Shown: positions 51,863 to 62,335, numbered from the stretch's first letter. The stretch: DNA of 64,000 nucleotides from Leguminivora glycinivorella (GCF_023078275.1 NC_062990.1:11175549-11239548); one strand, 5' to 3'. Numbers and translations: made by a program. Notes: generated by a model not told the origin, from the sequence alone.

Positions 51863-52239
51863 CATACGAAACATGTGAAACTAAGAGTTTTTCATTCTGC
51901 TAGCAAAGAGAGCTCGCAGATAATAAACAAATAAAAAATAAAAAAAATCTTGACGCTTAGCTGAAGCTTCTGCGTGACAGCCCTAGGGTCCCATGCCTAA
52001 GAAAGTCAGACAGGTACCTCCAGCTTGCCTTCATTGGCATTGGCCAAGATCACTGGTCCACAGAATTCCAACCTCTATGATGTTTTTACAGGCCGTCCAG
52101 TGTGGGGTACCAGAGTTATATGTTTGCTCAGAGTGCGAACTAGCTACACACTAACTCTATGCTTCATATATCACCACTTGTACTAATATGTATTCTGTGG
52201 TATCACTAGCGAAACTTTTTCTGATGATAACCACAATAC
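51863..52239. other. No recognised feature
   Basis: Intergenic DNA; possible remote LINE 3' sequence, but nothing I can support. Confidence 0.35.
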
Positions 52240-52426
52240 AAAAAAAAAATACCCCGACATATATGGACCGATTTCCATCAAACGTGGCGAAGAACGCTCC
52301 CGACTAATTCAGCTTTTAAACAAAAACAAACTAAATTTTAATCGGTACATCCGTTCGGGAGCTACAATGCCACAGACAGACACGTCAAACTTATAACATC
52401 CCATCGTTTTTTCGTCGCTTGTTGAA
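52240..52426 (-). repeat. TGTC-repeat, degraded copy
   Basis: 'gaccgatttccatcaaacgt', 'gttcgggagctacaatgcc', 'acagacagacacgtcaaact' and the altered terminus 'tttcgtcgcttgttgaaaa'. Confidence 0.65.
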
Positions 52427-52464
52427 AATAGACTATATTAAGCACAAAAGAATGTATAATAAAC

Positions 52465-53548
52465 CAGGGGCGGCTCACTCCGCGATTCTATCGCCGCGCT
52501 ACAAGTACATGCTTGCGGCCGCGAGTTCGCGGCCTAATCAGGGGTAGCGCGCGTTCTCACGGAACGCACCTTCGCACATTCTATTGTTATTTTACGTCGC
52601 GAGTTTTTTTTAAGGTTCTTACGCGATGTCCGCTGGTGGAATGGCTAGGGTTGTAAATAGAAAAAATACCAAATGTTTTTTTTTTAGAATTATGAAAAAA
52701 AACATGAAAAAAAACCGAGCACCATGGTTTTTTTTCTAAATATGTTTTTTTTTCAGATGAACAAATAATACGACAATAACGGTTTTTCGTGAATTGTAAC
52801 GTGTTTCAATAACAATAACGTCAACAACGTACATTTTAATTCAATTAACATTCAGTATACAAACGTTTATTGGGGAATCCCCGATGCTGCGTGTAGCGTG
52901 GAGAGGCGGTGGTGTTGCCAACAGTAAATAGTGATAACTACCAACTACAGATTTCGTAAATGTTACTTTTATAAGACCAGAAATTAAAGTTATTTGATTA
53001 AATTCGTTTAATAGTTAACATTAAGTCTAAAAAACCGTATAAAAGTATTAACTACTTTGCAAATTTTGAGATTTCGTACTTTAGAAAAAAAACATACTCC
53101 AGAAAAAAACTGTTTTTTTTCACGGTTTTTTTCATGATTTTTTTTTAAACCAGAAAAAAAAACCGTTTTTTTGCAACCCTGGGAATGGCTAATAATGCTT
53201 AGTTAAATAGATATCATGAATAAAATAAATACCATAGGACATTTTTACACAGATCTACTATTAATTAAGTACCCCAGAAAGGTTCCATAAGGCTTGTGAT
53301 GTTGGAACTTAAACAAAAATATATAAATACTATAGATATACCTGGAAAGTACCCAAGACTTGAATATAATAGTATAACATTTTATCTGAGTATTAATTCG
53401 TTTTAATCCATAGGCAACCCTATATCGCCGGACGCCGCGCACGAGTGGCTCGTTTTTTTGTAAGAATTTTGTAGGCATTTAAAAAGGCGGCATTTCGTGA
53501 ACATCAAAGCAGTGGGCCTTCTGTACTTGTACTATTATATATTCTGTG
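52465..53548. mobile_element. Element X, interrupted by a hAT element
   Basis: Same ends as 24144-24672 ('caggggcggctcac', 'attctgtg'). It is flanked by an exact 7-bp duplication, 'aataaac', at 52458-52464 and 53549-53555. It contains a perfect 8-bp-stem GC hairpin ('ggccgcga/tcgcggcc', about 52515-52532). Without the hAT insertion it is about 540 bp. Confidence 0.78.
52646..53181. mobile_element. hAT-type MITE inside element X
   Basis: The ends 'tagggttgtaaat' and '…tttgcaaccctg' are imperfect inverted repeats flanked by the exact 8-bp duplication 'ggaatggc' at 52638-52645 and 53182-53189. The other copy of X (24310) has the single, unoccupied 'ggaatggc'. The interior is dominated by A/T homopolymers arranged as complementary runs. 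Confidence 0.9.
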
Positions 53549-53555
53549 AATAAAC

Positions 53556-54180
53556 TTAACTGTACCTGTATTGGCGGGTAATGCGGTTACCCTCCGCCCG
53601 TGATTCAATTACCCCGTCTTTGAGCTTTTTGCCGCGCACGGCTCTCCAGAATCTCCATATTGGATTTAAACGGTCTGAGCTGGAATTTCAGGAAATTGCG
53701 AGTTTGTGACAAGACTTTATAATTAAAGTGGTTTTGTACTCAAATTAATATTAATTAAAGTGCAATTGGTTTAAAACGAGAGTTCAGAATAAGTGCGATT
53801 ATTTGATACGAGTACGTAATAAGTACACTAAACTTGTACCTATATTTAATTAGTATTTTTAATGGAATGGAGTATCGAGATAAACCTCTCTGGTTTAACG
53901 ATGCTTTTAATATATAACATGTAATTTGTGATGTTTGAATAAATGAAAAATAATAAGGTTTTGCTCTGAAAAAGTAGGCTATATTTAGCACAAAAGAATG
54001 TAAGATTGAATAAACCTGTACCTGGGTACCTGTATTGGCGGGTAATGCGGTTACCCTCCGCCCGTGATTCAATTACCCCGTCTTTGAGCTTTTTGCCGCG
54101 CACGGCTCTCCAGAATCTCCATATTGGATTTAAACGGTCTGAGCTGGAATTTCAGGAAATTGCGAGTTTGTGACAAGACT
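53556..54180. repeat. Direct repeats of about 165 bp around a 290-bp spacer
   Basis: 53556-53714 and 54015-54180 are almost identical ('ctgtattggcgggtaatgcg' to 'gtttgtgacaagact'). Similarity extends upstream to 'agcacaaaagaatgta' (52443 and 53988) if element X is removed, giving repeats of about 205 bp. It could be a miniature LTR-type element or a tandem duplication; no primer-binding site or coding sequence is evident. Confidence 0.55.
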
Positions 54181-54204
54181 CGTGGACTAGGTACCATTAT
54201 ATTA

Positions 54205-54420
54205 GAAAGAAAGAAAGAAGAAGAAAGAAAATACATTTATTACGACCAAGAAGGTACTTATATACTAGAATACATAAACACAACATGTAAATACATAATG
54301 TTTGATATAGTGGTCGCAAAAGGACACCACTCAGCATATGCTCTGGCACAGATGGTGCCACAGCGCTGGTCTTCCGTGGGGCCCAGGGTCGGTCGATAGT
54401 GCAACACAATAAGTTTGGGT
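54205..54420 (-). repeat. Antisense LINE 3' end
   Basis: (GAAA)n, then 'aatacatttattacgacc', and a distal part with 'ggtgccacagcgctggtctt'. Read on the minus strand this looks like a LINE 3' UTR with a CTTT-type tail. Confidence 0.45.
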
Positions 54421-54552
54421 ACAGTACAGTAAGATAACATTTAGAGATACAATTCACACTAAAACCATAACAAGAAGTCAATAGAAAAATATATTTGTAC
54501 TATTAAAACGAGACGAAAAAATATTAAAGTCTGTTAGGTATTATACAATCCA

Positions 54553-55112
54553 TTTTTAGGGTTCCGTAGTCAACTAGGAACCCTTATAGTTTCGCCATGT
54601 CTGTTTGTCCGTCCGTCCGTCCGTCCGTCCGTCCGTCCGTCCGTCCGTCCGCGGATAATCTCAGTAACCGTAAGCACCAGAAAGCTGAAATTTGGTACCA
54701 ATATGTATATCAATCACGCCAACAAAGTGCAAAAATAAAAAATGGTAAAAAAATGTTTTATTAGGGTACCCCCCCTACATGTAAAGTGGGGGCGGATTTT
54801 TTTTTTCATTCCAACCCCAACGTGTGATATATTGTTGGATAGGTATTTAAAAATTAATAAGGGTTTACTAAGATAGTTTTTTGATAATATTAATATTTTC
54901 GGAAATAATTGCTCCTAAAGGAAAAAAAAGTGCGTCCCCCCCCCTCTAACTTTTGAACCATATGTTTAAAAAATATGAAAAAAATCACAAAAGTAGAACT
55001 TTATAAAGACTTTCTAGGAAAATTGTTTTGAACTTGATAGGTTTAGTAGTTTTTCAGAAAAATACGGAAAACTACGGAACCCTACACTGAGCGTGGCCCG
55101 ACACGCTCTTGG
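54553..55112. mobile_element. Repeat with (TCCG)n and AGGGTTCCG ends
   Basis: It begins 'tagggttccgtagtcaacta', carries (TCCG)n at 54608-54652 and ends 'acggaaccctacactgagcg', 'acacgctcttggccggtttt'. 'agggttccgta' and 'tacggaaccct' form the inverted ends of the core. This microsatellite-bearing repeat is common in Lepidoptera. Confidence 0.6.
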
Positions 55113-55335
55113 CCGGTTTTTTATTGATTTTTTGTTAACTTTAAGGGTGTTCTTTAACAATTAGGCACTTTCTTTAAGAAACTAGTGTTAAGACACCAAC
55201 TGTTATCGATCTATTTAAAAAATAAATTTATTAAATTGGTAAGCAAGTGATGCATGACCTTTATATTAACTTCTGTAAGATACTATGATACACGAACTTT
55301 AATGGTAAAAGCTCTCTTGATACCTACTTCACTTA

Positions 55336-55470
55336 AGTGCGTTTTCACATTATCCGATCCGATATCGGATGTCGGAAGGATTTCAATAGAAAAAATCCAA
55401 GATGGCGCCCGTAATGTATGGGGTACCAGTCCGACATGCGATATCGGATCGGATAATGTGAAAACGCACT
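55336..55470. mobile_element. MITE with about 32-bp inverted repeats
   Basis: The ends 'agtgcgttttcacattatcc' and their perfect inverse enclose 135 bp with the centre 'caagatggcgcccgtaatg'. It sits inside an older repeat whose parts flank it (compare 37355-37450 with 55290-55335 and 55480-55560). Confidence 0.82.
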
Positions 55471-55698
55471 AATACTAATGATAAAGTTGAATTTTATCCA
55501 CAAGAGATTTCAGAGTAATTTTATACAAAATTTTAACTTGATGCTCAAATATCGGGCGCTCGCTATCGGGCGCCTCAGATGGCCCATTATAATTTTTATT
55601 CCTCTCATTTTTAGTAATATAAAATTGTAGTCTTATAAAGTACGACATTTTGAGATAAAAAAGCTTAAGATCCGGGACACGCATATTAAACCGCCAGT

Positions 55699-56013
55699 CA
55701 TTATCCTCCTTGCGTTATCCCGGCATCCTCATGGGAGCCTGGGGTCCGCTGTGACAACTAATCCCAAGATTTAGCGTAGGCACTAGTTTTACGAAAGCGA
55801 CTGCCATCTGACCTTCCAACCCGGAGGGTAACTAAGCCTTATTGGAATTAGTCCGGTTTCCTCACGTTTTCCTTCACCGAAAAACAACTGGTAAATATCA
55901 AATTACATTTCGCACATAAGTTCCGAAAAACTCATTGGTACGAGCCGGGGTTCGAACCCGCGACCTTCGGAACGAAAGTCGCAGGTACTTACCGCTAGGC
56001 TACCAGCGCTTCG
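55699..56013 (-). repeat. SINE-A, near full-length
   Basis: Minus-strand copy with box A 'tagcctagcgg' and box B 'ggttcgaacccc'. It is flanked by a 16-bp duplication with one mismatch ('atattaaaccgccagt' at 55683-55698 and 'atattaaacctccagt' at 56014-56029). Confidence 0.87.
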
Positions 56014-56439
56014 ATATTAAACCTCCAGTATTGAGTAAAAATAGCTCATAATAGTATTCATATTTCATATTGATGTATTACATCGCACGGGGCTACAACG
56101 TATTTTATGCACAAGGGCGAAAAACTCGTAATAACATATGATTGATGTGTTATTTTATAAATACACAGGTGTTACGCGATGACGGGGGCCAAAACTCTTA
56201 GAGGAAGTAGACGCGATTTTTACTTTTATGAGTTTTTTTTTTAGTATGAATAGGTATATAGACGTTTGACTACGATCACACCTGATGGTAAGATTAGATT
56301 AGATTAGATTAGATTAAGTGATGAGTGATGATGCGGTCTACGGTGGAGCACGCTTACCTATGAGCCTATTTACTCTTGCTTTAAAGAGACCTGGATTGTA
56401 CTCATGTGGAAACACAGATGATAAAGAAGGGGTGTTTTT

Positions 56440-57912
56440 AATGTTTCAATGTATTTTTTTTTTCAAAGCTGTCCACACCATTTATTTAGTAAGGGATCAT
56501 CCATAAATTACGTCACACGTTAAGGGGGAGGGAGGGGGTCGACGAAGTGTGACAATGTGTGACAAGGGGGAGTGAGGGGTCCTAAATTTCGTGACGTCAC
56601 ATTTCAAAATCTATCATAATCTAAGGGTTAAAACACGAACTATAAACTTTCTTTATGAAACCCCATAAACATATATATATATGAATATGACATACAAATA
56701 CAGAATGTTCGGTAACCGGATGAAAAGCCAAAAGTAGGCGATAGTCTAGGCCATTTAGAACATTCTTATATCTTGGACAAAATTTGATTCGTCGTTTTTA
56801 GGGTTTTTTTTTAACTTCTCGGCGAAAACTCCAAAATTTCAGACTAAATCGATAAGCGTACTTTTGTTACTGTAGATGGTTTTATTTCGTATTGTAAAAT
56901 GTCTATCGTATACCATAAAATAAATTAGACATATATGTGTCTGAAGAAAATTAAACTACAGCAATTTGAAAATTGAATAACATAAAAAAAATATTTCAGC
57001 CATTACTTAGGTCGAAAAAAAAAACTAAAATTTGTCTAAGCCATGTATAGCTAAAAATGTTGTAAATGGCCTAGAATACCACCTATACTCGACTTTGCAT
57101 CTGGTTATAAATAAAAGATACCAATTGTTTTGTCGACCGATTCAGAATGTGGAATCTTGAGTGTTGCAGGGGTTTCAAGGCACATAGGTTAAATAAATTT
57201 GTCACTCACACACCAACATGTGGAAAATATTAACTGCAAAACATCAAACTATATAGTTTGATTCATATTTTTTTAACATTTAAGAGTTAACATCATCTTT
57301 TAAAATCGCTGTCAATAGAAATTGTCAACAATGTAAACAAAACATTGTATAAAATATCAATATTTTAGCACAATTTTATCATTTTAAATGTTGACGAGGA
57401 TCATAATGTGATATGAATTGATTAAATAACACATGGATTTAGCCAGTATCTGATGAGTTAGAATGGAAATTAAAGACATTTTGACTACAAGGTTTGTTTA
57501 CATTGTTCACAAGTTCTATTGACGGCGACTTTAAACGATTATTCTACCAGCCACAGCTAGTTGTGGACATCAAGTTAAAATTTCTATGAAATTACTTTGC
57601 ACTCTTGTAGATAAAATGAAACTGTTGGTGGAGTGAAGAATAATTTAAGTACATAAATGGAAATAAGATTGATTTCTACCCGCTGTTTTCATTCAATAAT
57701 TTCTACGTGTAAATTTGCAAAATATGTATGTGCCGTCACACTAGGGAGGGGGGAGTCCAACAAATGTGACCAGCTGTGACAAGGAGGGGGGGAGGGGTCA
57801 AAAATCACGATTTTTAGTGTGACGTAATTTATGGATGATCCCTAACATGGCTATTATTTACGCTATTCATACTCAGAATCGTGAGGTCTTTCGATCCTGA
57901 TGGGAAAAAAAA
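56440..57912. mobile_element. MITE (family of 16360-16672) split by a 1.35-kb transposon
   Basis: The left part 56440-56491 ('tttcaaagctgtccacacc') and right part 57843-57912 ('taacatggctatt…actcagaatcg…gatcctgatggg') join to match 44640-44740. The right half of the MITE beyond about 57912 is missing. Confidence 0.7.
56492..57842. mobile_element. TA-flanked transposon with G-rich subterminal blocks
   Basis: Inverted ends 'gggatcatccataaattacg' and their inverse continue as 'tcacac', flanked by TA at 56490-56491 and 57843-57844; the sister MITE at about 44677 shows the single 'gtaacatgg' site. Just inside each end lie purine blocks ('aagggggagggaggggg', 'aaggagggggggagggg') separated by 'tgtgac' repeats. 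The interior of about 1.2 kb is AT-rich and I see no transposase, so it is non-autonomous. Confidence 0.75.
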
Positions 57913-58050
57913 ATCCAAACTTTATTTTCAAAATATAAAATAAGTAAGGTACCTACTTATAATTGATACAATGTTCCTTTTCCTTTCAAAGGCAGACATT
58001 TCAAACACTAAAATGCAGAATTAAATAAAATATCTAACAATAATAGAAAT

Positions 58051-58321
58051 AATTAATTGAAATACGGTTGTACTCACGTTATTATATCGCTATTGCTGCG
58101 ACATGTTTCGGGCCAATTCGGAGGCCCCTCTTCAGGCGTATAGGAGTTCACGCGACGGCTAGACTCCGCAAACTGCTAGCCGTCGCGTGAACTCCTATAC
58201 GCCTGAAGAGGGGCCTCCGAATTGGCCCGAAACATGTCGCAGCAATAGCGATATAATAACGTGAGTACAACCGTATTTCAATTAATTATTTGAATATGTC
58301 TCACGGAAGTTGAACGTGTAT
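58051..58321. mobile_element. Palindromic Penelope-type terminal-repeat dimer with hammerhead-like cores
   Basis: The 112-bp inverted arms 58051-58162 and 58176-58287 have a 13-nt loop, plus a 34-bp single-copy extension ('atttgaatatgtctcacgg…'). The whole is flanked by an exact 12-bp duplication, 'aataatagaaat', at 58039-58050 and 58322-58333. Each arm contains the elements of a minimal type-I hammerhead: 'CTGAAGA' (58203-58209, fits CUGANGA), a 5-bp GC stem (58211-58215 with 58224-58228), 'GAA' then 'AC-AT-GT-C' (58229-58238), and weak stem-I pairing. The mirror core is at 58100-58135 (-). Hammerhead motifs in the terminal repeats of Penelope-like elements are known; self-cleavage of this one is untested. 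Confidence 0.72.
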
Positions 58322-58333
58322 AATAATAGAAAT

Positions 58334-59493
58334 ATTTCTAGCTCTTTTTATTACTCTCTTTGAACGGAATTCGAGAATTTCTCAAAGGAAAACGATACTT
58401 TAAGTTTTCTCAACTTATTTCTGGCATATGCGCAAGAGAGCCAATTGAGGGTATTGGAAATATATTGTTGCAAGAGAGGGGACAATCAGCTGCAGGAGCT
58501 TGTGACTCGATAAGAGCTTTAAGATACGTCAAACATATTTAGGTAATAAATAAATATATCAGTTTTAAGTATTATGGCTCGTTGAAGATTCCGCCAACGT
58601 TAATGTTTATGAAGGCACGCGTTTTATGAAGACCGGTGAGTCCTACATTTTACAAATGTTATTTCATTTTTAGTACCAAGATTTGCTATATAATATTATA
58701 AATAAAATTAAACCTCAGAATCTTGAGCATACAACCTACAGTTGCTGTTGTATGCGCTTGACGTATAATTGACTTAACGTATCTTAAGGTTCGAATCGGG
58801 TCTTTCGTTGCACAAAAGTAATTGGCTCTTACTATAGTGATTTTTAGTTGAAAAGACTTGTCCTGTAATAAGGCATGCATTTAGGGGGGAACAGATGGAA
58901 TGGTTGTATGAGAAAATTGCAAGAAGTCATCACTTTTAAAAATACATTGTGCAACATGGGGCGTTAATTAAATATTGCAAACGTTAGTAGGTATACTTAG
59001 TTAGTTAAATCAAGGCGGCTTGCATGAGCTTTAATGAATTACTTAAGATTGCGGTATTGAACCTTCTGAGTTACAAAAAGATAAAGCATTTTCCTTAAGA
59101 AGTTACTTCTAGTATCTTAATTATTCATGGAACTATAAATGTCATAACTTCTTAAATAAAATGATTAGCATTTCTTCTTTTCCAATGTCTAAAAACATTT
59201 TTTTCTATAACAGCAATTCTGATGAAAATGTAATTGTATGGTAAAGGTTTCTGTGCTTCACCTTTGCGGTACGACTGCGGTTTGAACCCTTGGCAATATT
59301 TAACAGCAGGCCACAAGGCCACAAGCCACAAGGCTTCGCTCCAGAGCTCCTCCTCCTCTTGACTCATGTTTCACCTGTGACAGATGTGGCAAAAGGTGTC
59401 GTGCTGCCAACGGACTACTAAGTGTGTACGGATACTAGCGAACATAAAAATCCCAGAGAGCTGTACTCCTTATTTTAGACAATTTAATATGTT
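58334..59493. other. No convincing gene
   Basis: Two short frames, 58360-58542 (+) and 58686-58880 (-), share similar ends ('IRALRYVK' and 'IRTLRYVK') because the DNA carries a diverged inverted repeat ('aagagccaatt', 'ttaagatacgt'). This looks repeat-derived rather than a gene. The rest is unassigned. Confidence 0.4.
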
Positions 59494-59494
59494 T

Positions 59495-59989
59495 ATTTAA
59501 AATTGCAAACGGGACTTAATCGCGTATTTACTATGTTTTAAACACTATGTTTTAAACACTAACCTCCGACGTTCGATTCTCTCTACAGATCGTGGGTATT
59601 ATAGTAGAAAAATACGTGAAGCCATTGAAATTAAGAAGTATAAAAATTTCAATCGAGACGAAGGTTTTAATATCTCATCCACATGGAACCCGGTCATTAG
59701 TAAATGCAAGAAGAAACAAATATCGCGGGTTGAAAATCCGAATATCGTGAGTGTTGTGTGTCGACAAGGTGACATCCCTAGTGCACAAACTGTTCAAGTG
59801 GGTAGTCAGGACCAGGTGCGGGTAGTTCGAAAAACTCGTACAGCTAGAAGATGTTGATGTCAACTTCAGCCAGTCTGCTCCGAGACCACGGGGACAATGC
59901 CGTCCTTGAAACGTCGGAGGTTAGTGTTTAAAACATAGTGTTTAAAACATAGTAAATACGCGATTAAGTCCCGTTTGCAATTTTAAATA
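59495..59989 (+). mobile_element. Penelope-like element remnant with inverted terminal repeats
   Basis: The left arm (59495-59573) and right arm (about 59910-59989) are inverted copies: 'atttaaaattgcaaacggga' outward ends, 'acctccgacgtt' inward ends, both with the same internal 'tttaaacactatg' duplication. They enclose the C-terminal coding remnant at 59588-59857. Inverted terminal repeats around a truncated body are a frequent arrangement for Penelope elements. The related empty pair is at 23247-23518. Confidence 0.75.
59588..59857 (+). pseudogene. Penelope-like protein, C-terminal (GIY-YIG side) fragment
   Basis: 89 codons without a start codon, so it is easy to miss: 'GYYSRKIREAIEIKK', 'NFNRDEGFNISSTW' and 'PVI', ending at a stop at 59855-59857. 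The 'RKIREAIEI…NFNRD.G…W.P.I' block is the conserved end of Penelope-like polyproteins, within and after the GIY-YIG endonuclease. The reverse transcriptase and most of the endonuclease are gone. Confidence 0.75.
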
Positions 59990-60061
59990 TGTGTAAAAAT
60001 CGTGAAAGTTTGAATCAGAATTTAATATGTTAACTTTAGTTAGTAAGTATAGTAATATGAG

Positions 60062-60346
60062 GTGTGTAAATTTATAAGAAAAAACCCACAATTGTATAGG
60101 TCAATTATAGACCAGACCCGCCGTTATGAATCTAGGTTCAAAAATAACCTAGTTCCTGTTTCAGGGTCAACAATGAAATTACATAGTGACAGTCCACACT
60201 CCATGTCTATCAAGATATATAACAAATTAAGCAATAAATTAAAAGAAGAGAAAAACACCAATACTTTCTTAAATAAACTAAAAAATCAACTTAAAGGGAA
60301 ATGTTATTATAATTTACATGATTTTTTGCTAGACAAAGAAATTTAA
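60062..60346 (+). pseudogene. CR1/L2-type reverse-transcriptase C-terminus
   Basis: 94 codons: 'DQTRRYESRFKNNLVPVSG', 'MSIKIYNKLSNKLKEEKN', 'FLNKLKNQL' and 'YYNLHDFL'. This is the closing segment of L2/CR1-type ORF2 proteins (R.TR…L..P……I.N.LP..LK…F…L…L…YY…E(F/Y)L). It opens at a GTG with stops just upstream, so the 5' part is truncated. Confidence 0.7.
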
Positions 60347-60361
60347 AATTAAAATTTATTT

Positions 60362-62335
60362 ATTCTCGCATCAAAAATTGCGGTTAGACACGTTAGATCC
60401 AAATTGCAATCTCTTTTTGAGCCTATTCAGCTTGGTTTTGGCACGAAAGGTGGGTGCGAGGCAGCCGTCCATGCCCTTCGGACCTACCTTTCACTAGACG
60501 ACTGTGAAATTTTAGTCAAAATTGATGTTAAAAATGCATTCAATTCAGTTAGTAGAGACACTTTGCTGACAGAAGTCAAAGATAAAATTCCAGAACTATA
60601 CAATTACCTTTTCTATTGCTATTCAGAGTCATCCAAATTAATGTATAAGACACACGAAATTTCATCTGAAGTTGGCTGTCAGCAAGGTGACCCTCTCGGC
60701 CCAGCTATTTTCAGTTTGGCGATAAATCCAATAATTAAAAACTTAAAATCAAAATTCAATGTTTGGTATTTAGATGACGGTACCCTAGGAGGCGACGTGA
60801 ATACTGTACTTTCTGATTTGTCTTACATAAAAAGCAGTTTCGAACTTATTGGTCTAGAGCTGAATTTCAGCAAATGTGAACTTTTTATTCAAAAGCCTTC
60901 TTATACTTTCACTGATTTTAAACCAAAATTTGACGTTCTGGCCCCCAATATCAAAATAGTAGACAAGTATTCCCTTAGCCTCCTGGGTTCTCCCGTATTT
61001 GAAGAATCTTTTCCCGGTTACGTTTCTAATTCCATATCTAAATTCAAAAGTCACACTGATCGGTTACTCGAAATTAGCCCTCATTATGCTCTCGTAATTC
61101 TTAAATTCTGTCTTTTTGTCCCTAAATTTACATATGTGCTCCGTTGCAGTCCTTTCTGGAAACATCAAAATTTACTGTCACCCATAGATGATTTAATCAA
61201 AATTAGTTTAGAGACAATCCTAAATATTCATTTGAGTGAGGCCTCCTGGTCTCAAGCATCCCTTCCTATTCGGTTTGGTGGTTTAGGTATTCGCAAAATT
61301 ACCAGTGTCGCTTCCCCAGCCTTTTTGGCATCTACTCATGGCGCGTCAAAATCTCATAGGAAATATCTTAAGGGCTTTGCCCACAAACTATGAGATTGCG
61401 GGCTTTGAGGATGCCAGAAATGCTTTCAAAATTGCCTGCCCAGGCAAAAACTTTCCAGACAATCAAAAATCACAAAGGAGTTGGGATAATATTTATTGTG
61501 ATTTAGCTTACAATACTCTTCTAAACAACTTCACAGGTCCAGAACACGCGAGGCTTTTGGCGGTCGGAGCCCGGGAAGCCGGTTACTGGCTACATGCCCA
61601 TCCCTCACCAAACACTGGTACTTTCTTGGATCCGACCTCCCTTAGACTGGCGATTGGCCTGCGACTTGGGGTTTCGGTGTGTACGCCACACATATGCTCT
61701 TGTGGCACGGACGTGGACCGACTGGGACACCATGGATTATCTTGTCAAAAAAGTGCAGGCCGTTTTTCGAGACATGCGTCGCTTAATGACATTATTCGTC
61801 GGTCCCTTGCAACCATCAATGTGCCTGCTCTCCTTGAGCCGACTGGCATAATCAGAGATGATGGCAAGAGGCCTGATGGAGTGTCCTTGGTCCCTTGGAG
61901 TATGGGACGAATGTTAGTGTGGGATGCTACCTGCGTAGACACATTGGCACCGTCTCACCTCCAACGGACCAAGATAAAAGCGGGCGCAGCGGCAGAAAGT
62001 GCCGAAATTTTGAAACGTAATAAATACAAAAGTCTTGGCAAAGAATACCTTTTTGTACCCTTTGGTGTAGAAACTCTAGGTCCATGGGGCCCCAGCGCGA
62101 ACAAGTTGTTCACAGAAATCGCGAAGCGTCTGGTTGAGGTAACTGGTGACCGAAGAGCTGGCGACTTCCTCGCTCAACGTATCAGCATTGCGATACAGCG
62201 AGGAAATGTCGCCAGTATCCTTGGTACAATGCCTCAAGGGCCTATTTTAGACATTAGCTAGCTTTTAAGTTTAGTCTTAGTTTCTTATATAATTATGTAA
62301 AATTGTAAATATGTTCATGTAAATAAAGAGTTATT
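60362..62335 (+). mobile_element. LINE with restriction-like endonuclease (R2/NeSL/CRE-type group)
   Basis: 5'-truncated element with reverse transcriptase followed by a C-terminal CCHC and PD-(D/E)XK-type endonuclease, a short 3' UTR and AATAAAG near its end. It is inserted in the 3' UTR of the LINE at 60050-62575 with a 10-bp duplication. Part of the same family lies in the foldback element at 34345-34560, so it has been active at non-ribosomal sites. Confidence 0.75.
60368..62261 (+). pseudogene. Reverse transcriptase-restriction-like endonuclease, one frameshift
   Basis: Frame 1 (to 61393) shows 'QLGFGTKGGCEAAVHALR', 'KIDVKNAFNSV' (motif A), 'GCQQGDPLGPAIFSLAI' (motif B), the catalytic 'WYLDDG' (an unusual YLDD where most LINEs have FADD or YADD) and 'RFGGLGIRK'. 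Homology continues in frame 3 from about 61340 ('GNILRAL', 'RSWDN'), so one indel lies near 61340-61355. Then come a CCHC motif 'CSCGTDVDRLGHHGLSC' and an endonuclease core 'EPTGIIRDDGKRPDG' with 'VWDATCVDTLA' (PD…D.T pattern). It ends at 62261. The N-terminal DNA-binding region is missing. The clade within the early-branching LINEs is not resolved. Confidence 0.78.

Noticed and set aside
54124..54481. Overlapping 91-94-aa frames on both strands
   Set aside because: They lie across the direct repeat and an antisense LINE 3' end, with no motif.
56298..56322. AGATT/TTAGA pentanucleotide run resembling a telomeric repeat
   Set aside because: The insect telomere unit is TTAGG. This is five units of a different pentamer, so just a microsatellite.
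58360..58880. Two short frames with similar peptides (IRALRYVK, IRTLRYVK)
   Set aside because: The similarity is explained by a diverged inverted DNA repeat; no start context or further domain.
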